DNA of 7,539 bases from Planktomarina sp. (GTDB taxonomy: Bacteria > Pseudomonadota > Alphaproteobacteria > Rhodobacterales > Rhodobacteraceae), in assembly GCA_022425445.1 (NCBI GenBank), contig JAKMFM010000009.1, positions 1-7,539 on the forward strand, given 5' to 3'. The position numbers and the translations under genes were made by a program. Below are positions 6,047 to 7,539 of this stretch, piece by piece; within the stretch, counting starts at the first letter, position 1; the number at the start of each line of letters is the position of its first letter. The notes beneath the pieces are model-generated. The model was not told the DNA's origin and ran no database searches. It saw nothing but the letters and a program-made list of their open reading frames with translations.

Positions 6047-7337
6047 AGTGATGATCGGTTCGAAGCTGCCGCTCCAACCATTGTGAATATTGTGAAATGC
6101 CGTAACAGACGACGAAGAACAGCAAGATCGCTAAGAGGTACAGCTCCCAATAGATCCCCGTCCAAGCTGTGGAGGAAGAAATCGGACCCCGGATCATACC
6201 GACGAGATCAAACATGGAGATAACCGAGACCAATGTGGTGTCTTTGAACAAACCAACCGCCACGTTCACGATGCCTGGAATAGAGATCTTGAGCGCCTGC
6301 GGCAGGATGATTAAACGCATCGCTTGCGGGTAATCCAAGCCCAGACTGTCAGCCGCCTCATATTGCCCGCGTGGTAGGGCCGCGAGGCCTCCCCGGATCA
6401 CCTCTGCTATATAGGCCGCAGAGAAAAGTGTGATCATAATAATCACCCTTAGAATCAAATCCAGATTGGTGCCGGGTGGGAAGAAATAAGACAGCACGAC
6501 ATTGGCTACAAACAGCAGCGTGATCAGCGGCACACCACGAATAAACTCGATAAACACAACACAAATGCCCTTGATGATAGGCATATTCGACTGTCTGCCC
6601 AAGGCTAGGACGATCCCTAGCGGAATGGACAAAGACACGCAGACGGTTCCCAGAATAAGGTTGAGCATAAAGCCCCCCATATCCCGCGACGCCACGGGCT
6701 CAAGCGCGATAAACTCAGGCAGAGCTGCGGTCACAAAGCTGCCCAAGTAAAGCACCAACGCCACCGCAACAACGCCGGACAGCAGCCCTGCGGCAAAGCC
6801 CGTCAGGCGCTCAATCTTTACGAAGGCAAGATACCCCGCGATGAGTGAAACGGCTACCACAACAGGGGTCAAAACTGTTCCGCCCCATATCAACCAAAAG
6901 GCCAGGAAGGGGTATATCGCGGAAAAAATCAGCATATTGCGTGGCAATTTTTGGAACAAAATCGGAGCGATGCAGACCAAAAGAAACACAAAGGCCAGGG
7001 TCGGCCGCCAATAAGCTTCGACCGGATATTTAAAGCCAAACAGCATTTGGTTCCAGCGTTCGGCCAAAACCGACCAACATGCGCCACTGGTGCCTTGCAA
7101 GACTTCCCGGCATTCGCGCAGGCTACTAGTCGTCCAGACCCCGTTCCACATCCAGGGTGTCGACGCGAGGATGATTTTGGCGACAAAATAGATGGACAGA
7201 ATGGTTAGGATCGAATTGATCCAATTCGAGAATAGGTTTTCACGCATCCATTTGACCATACCAGCCTGTTGAATGGGCGGTGCGGACGGCGGGATAGGCT
7301 CATGACGTACAAAGCCGATGTTCGGTATATCGCTCAT
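6045..7337 (-). CDS. bztC: Polar amino acid ABC transporter permease (BztC/AapM type)
   Basis: An inner-membrane channel subunit of the glutamate/glutamine/aspartate/asparagine importer, pairing with BztB/AapQ and driven by the ATPase encoded downstream. The 430-residue length fits R. capsulatus BztC (about 434) better than ordinary HisM/GlnP-type permeases (about 220-240). The extra N-terminal half has hydrophobic segments near 38-59, 112-128, 134-150, 155-173 and 181-204, with a Cys-containing loop between (RECREVLQGTSGACWSV, 74-90) that is probably periplasmic. The conserved permease domain begins near 222 and carries the EAA loop from EAADSLGLDYPQAM to IILPQ (327-347), which docks on the ATPase. 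The start ATG has AAGGAG (7345-7350) 7 nt upstream. It begins 1 nt after the stop of the upstream permease and ends 13 nt before the ATPase gene. Confidence 0.93.
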   Translation of the reverse strand: MSDIPNIGFVRHEPIPPSAPPIQQAGMVKWMRENLFSNWINSILTILSIYFVAKIILASTPWMWNGVWTTSSLRECREVLQGTSGACWSVLAERWNQMLFGFKYPVEAYWRPTLAFVFLLVCIAPILFQKLPRNMLIFSAIYPFLAFWLIWGGTVLTPVVVAVSLIAGYLAFVKIERLTGFAAGLLSGVVAVALVLYLGSFVTAALPEFIALEPVASRDMGGFMLNLILGTVCVSLSIPLGIVLALGRQSNMPIIKGICVVFIEFIRGVPLITLLFVANVVLSYFFPPGTNLDLILRVIIMITLFSAAYIAEVIRGGLAALPRGQYEAADSLGLDYPQAMRLIILPQALKISIPGIVNVAVGLFKDTTLVSVISMFDLVGMIRGPISSSTAWTGIYWELYLLAILLFFVVCYGISQYSQWLERQLRTDHH

Positions 7338-7338
7338 C

Positions 7339-7539
7339 TCAACGCTCCTTCAACTTCATAGCATTGTTATAAACGTTCATAATGGCCGAAATTGACAGGC
7401 TGATGACCAAATAGAACAGCATCAAGACCAAAATACATTCAATCGCGCGGCCAGTTTGATTGAGCGTAATACCGCCCAGCGTGCCAGTGATATCCATATA
7501 GCCGACGGCAATGGCCAGCGAGCTGTTTTTGGTGATGTT
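7339..7539 (-). CDS. bztB: Polar amino acid ABC transporter permease, C-terminal end (BztB/AapQ type; 5' part outside window)
   Basis: The minus-strand frame is open from the right edge for 66 codons to the TGA at 7339-7341. The visible peptide begins NITKNSSLAIAVGYMDITG, continues with LNQTGRAIECI and a hydrophobic segment (LVLMLFYLVISLSISAIM), and ends YNNAMKLKER. The KNSSLA-x-A-x-GY and LNQTGRAIE stretches are typical of the C-terminal end of the BztB/AapQ permease, and its position directly before a BztC-type gene agrees. No start is visible and the EAA loop lies outside the window. The next gene's ATG follows after 1 nt and its ribosome site (7345-7350) lies inside this coding end, so the two are probably translationally coupled. 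Confidence 0.88.
   Translation of the reverse strand, partial: NITKNSSLAIAVGYMDITGTLGGITLNQTGRAIECILVLMLFYLVISLSISAIMNVYNNAMKLKER

Noticed and set aside
1..7539. Search for a mobile element, defence system, CRISPR array or retroelement
   Set aside because: All coding space is taken by housekeeping, metabolic or transport genes in dense operons; I saw no long direct or inverted repeats, recombinase motifs, tRNA or spacer-repeat pattern.

Overview
The window looks like core chromosome from an alphaproteobacterium of the Rhodobacteraceae (Roseobacter group). The grounds are protein-level resemblance (YidC C-terminus, EngB, ArgB, a BztBCD/AapQMP-type transporter), the order yidC - MOSC protein - engB - argB that I associate with Rhodobacterales, and a moderate GC content, by eye in the mid-50s percent. 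That GC would suit a lower-GC marine roseobacter, but I cannot place the genus. I see no insertion sequence, phage gene, tRNA, rRNA, CRISPR array or long repeat, and every reading frame appears intact.

Plus-strand block (about 1-5216). The window opens inside yidC, the inner-membrane insertase. A MOSC-domain protein follows after 1 nt, then the ribosome-assembly GTPase engB, which overlaps the MOSC gene by 4 nt. A 79-nt gap holds a possible sigma-70 promoter. After it come argB (N-acetylglutamate kinase), a membrane fatty acid hydroxylase/sterol desaturase, an uncharacterised protein with eight clustered cysteines suggesting two [4Fe-4S] clusters, and a SixA-like histidine phosphatase. The last three follow argB with a 14-nt gap and then two 4-nt stop/start overlaps, so they are probably cotranscribed and translationally coupled.

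Convergent junction (5217-5266). A GC-rich hairpin with a UUCG tetraloop and a run of six T on the minus strand is a textbook intrinsic terminator for the minus-strand operon. It sits directly behind the plus-strand operon and may also help to end that one.

Minus-strand block (5267-7539). The last three genes of a polar amino acid ABC transporter operon, transcribed right to left: the C-terminal 66 codons of the first permease (bztB/aapQ), the complete second permease (bztC/aapM) and the ATPase (bztD/aapP). The periplasmic binding protein gene (bztA/aapJ) would be expected beyond the right edge. Together these proteins would import glutamate, glutamine, aspartate or related amino acids. Glutamate is also the precursor of the arginine route that ArgB serves, but the two operons are convergent and I see no sign of shared control.

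Novelty: most of the window is ordinary. The part worth a second look is the tightly coupled membrane di-iron hydroxylase / Fe-S protein / SixA phosphatase cassette, in which the Fe-S protein has no function I can assign.
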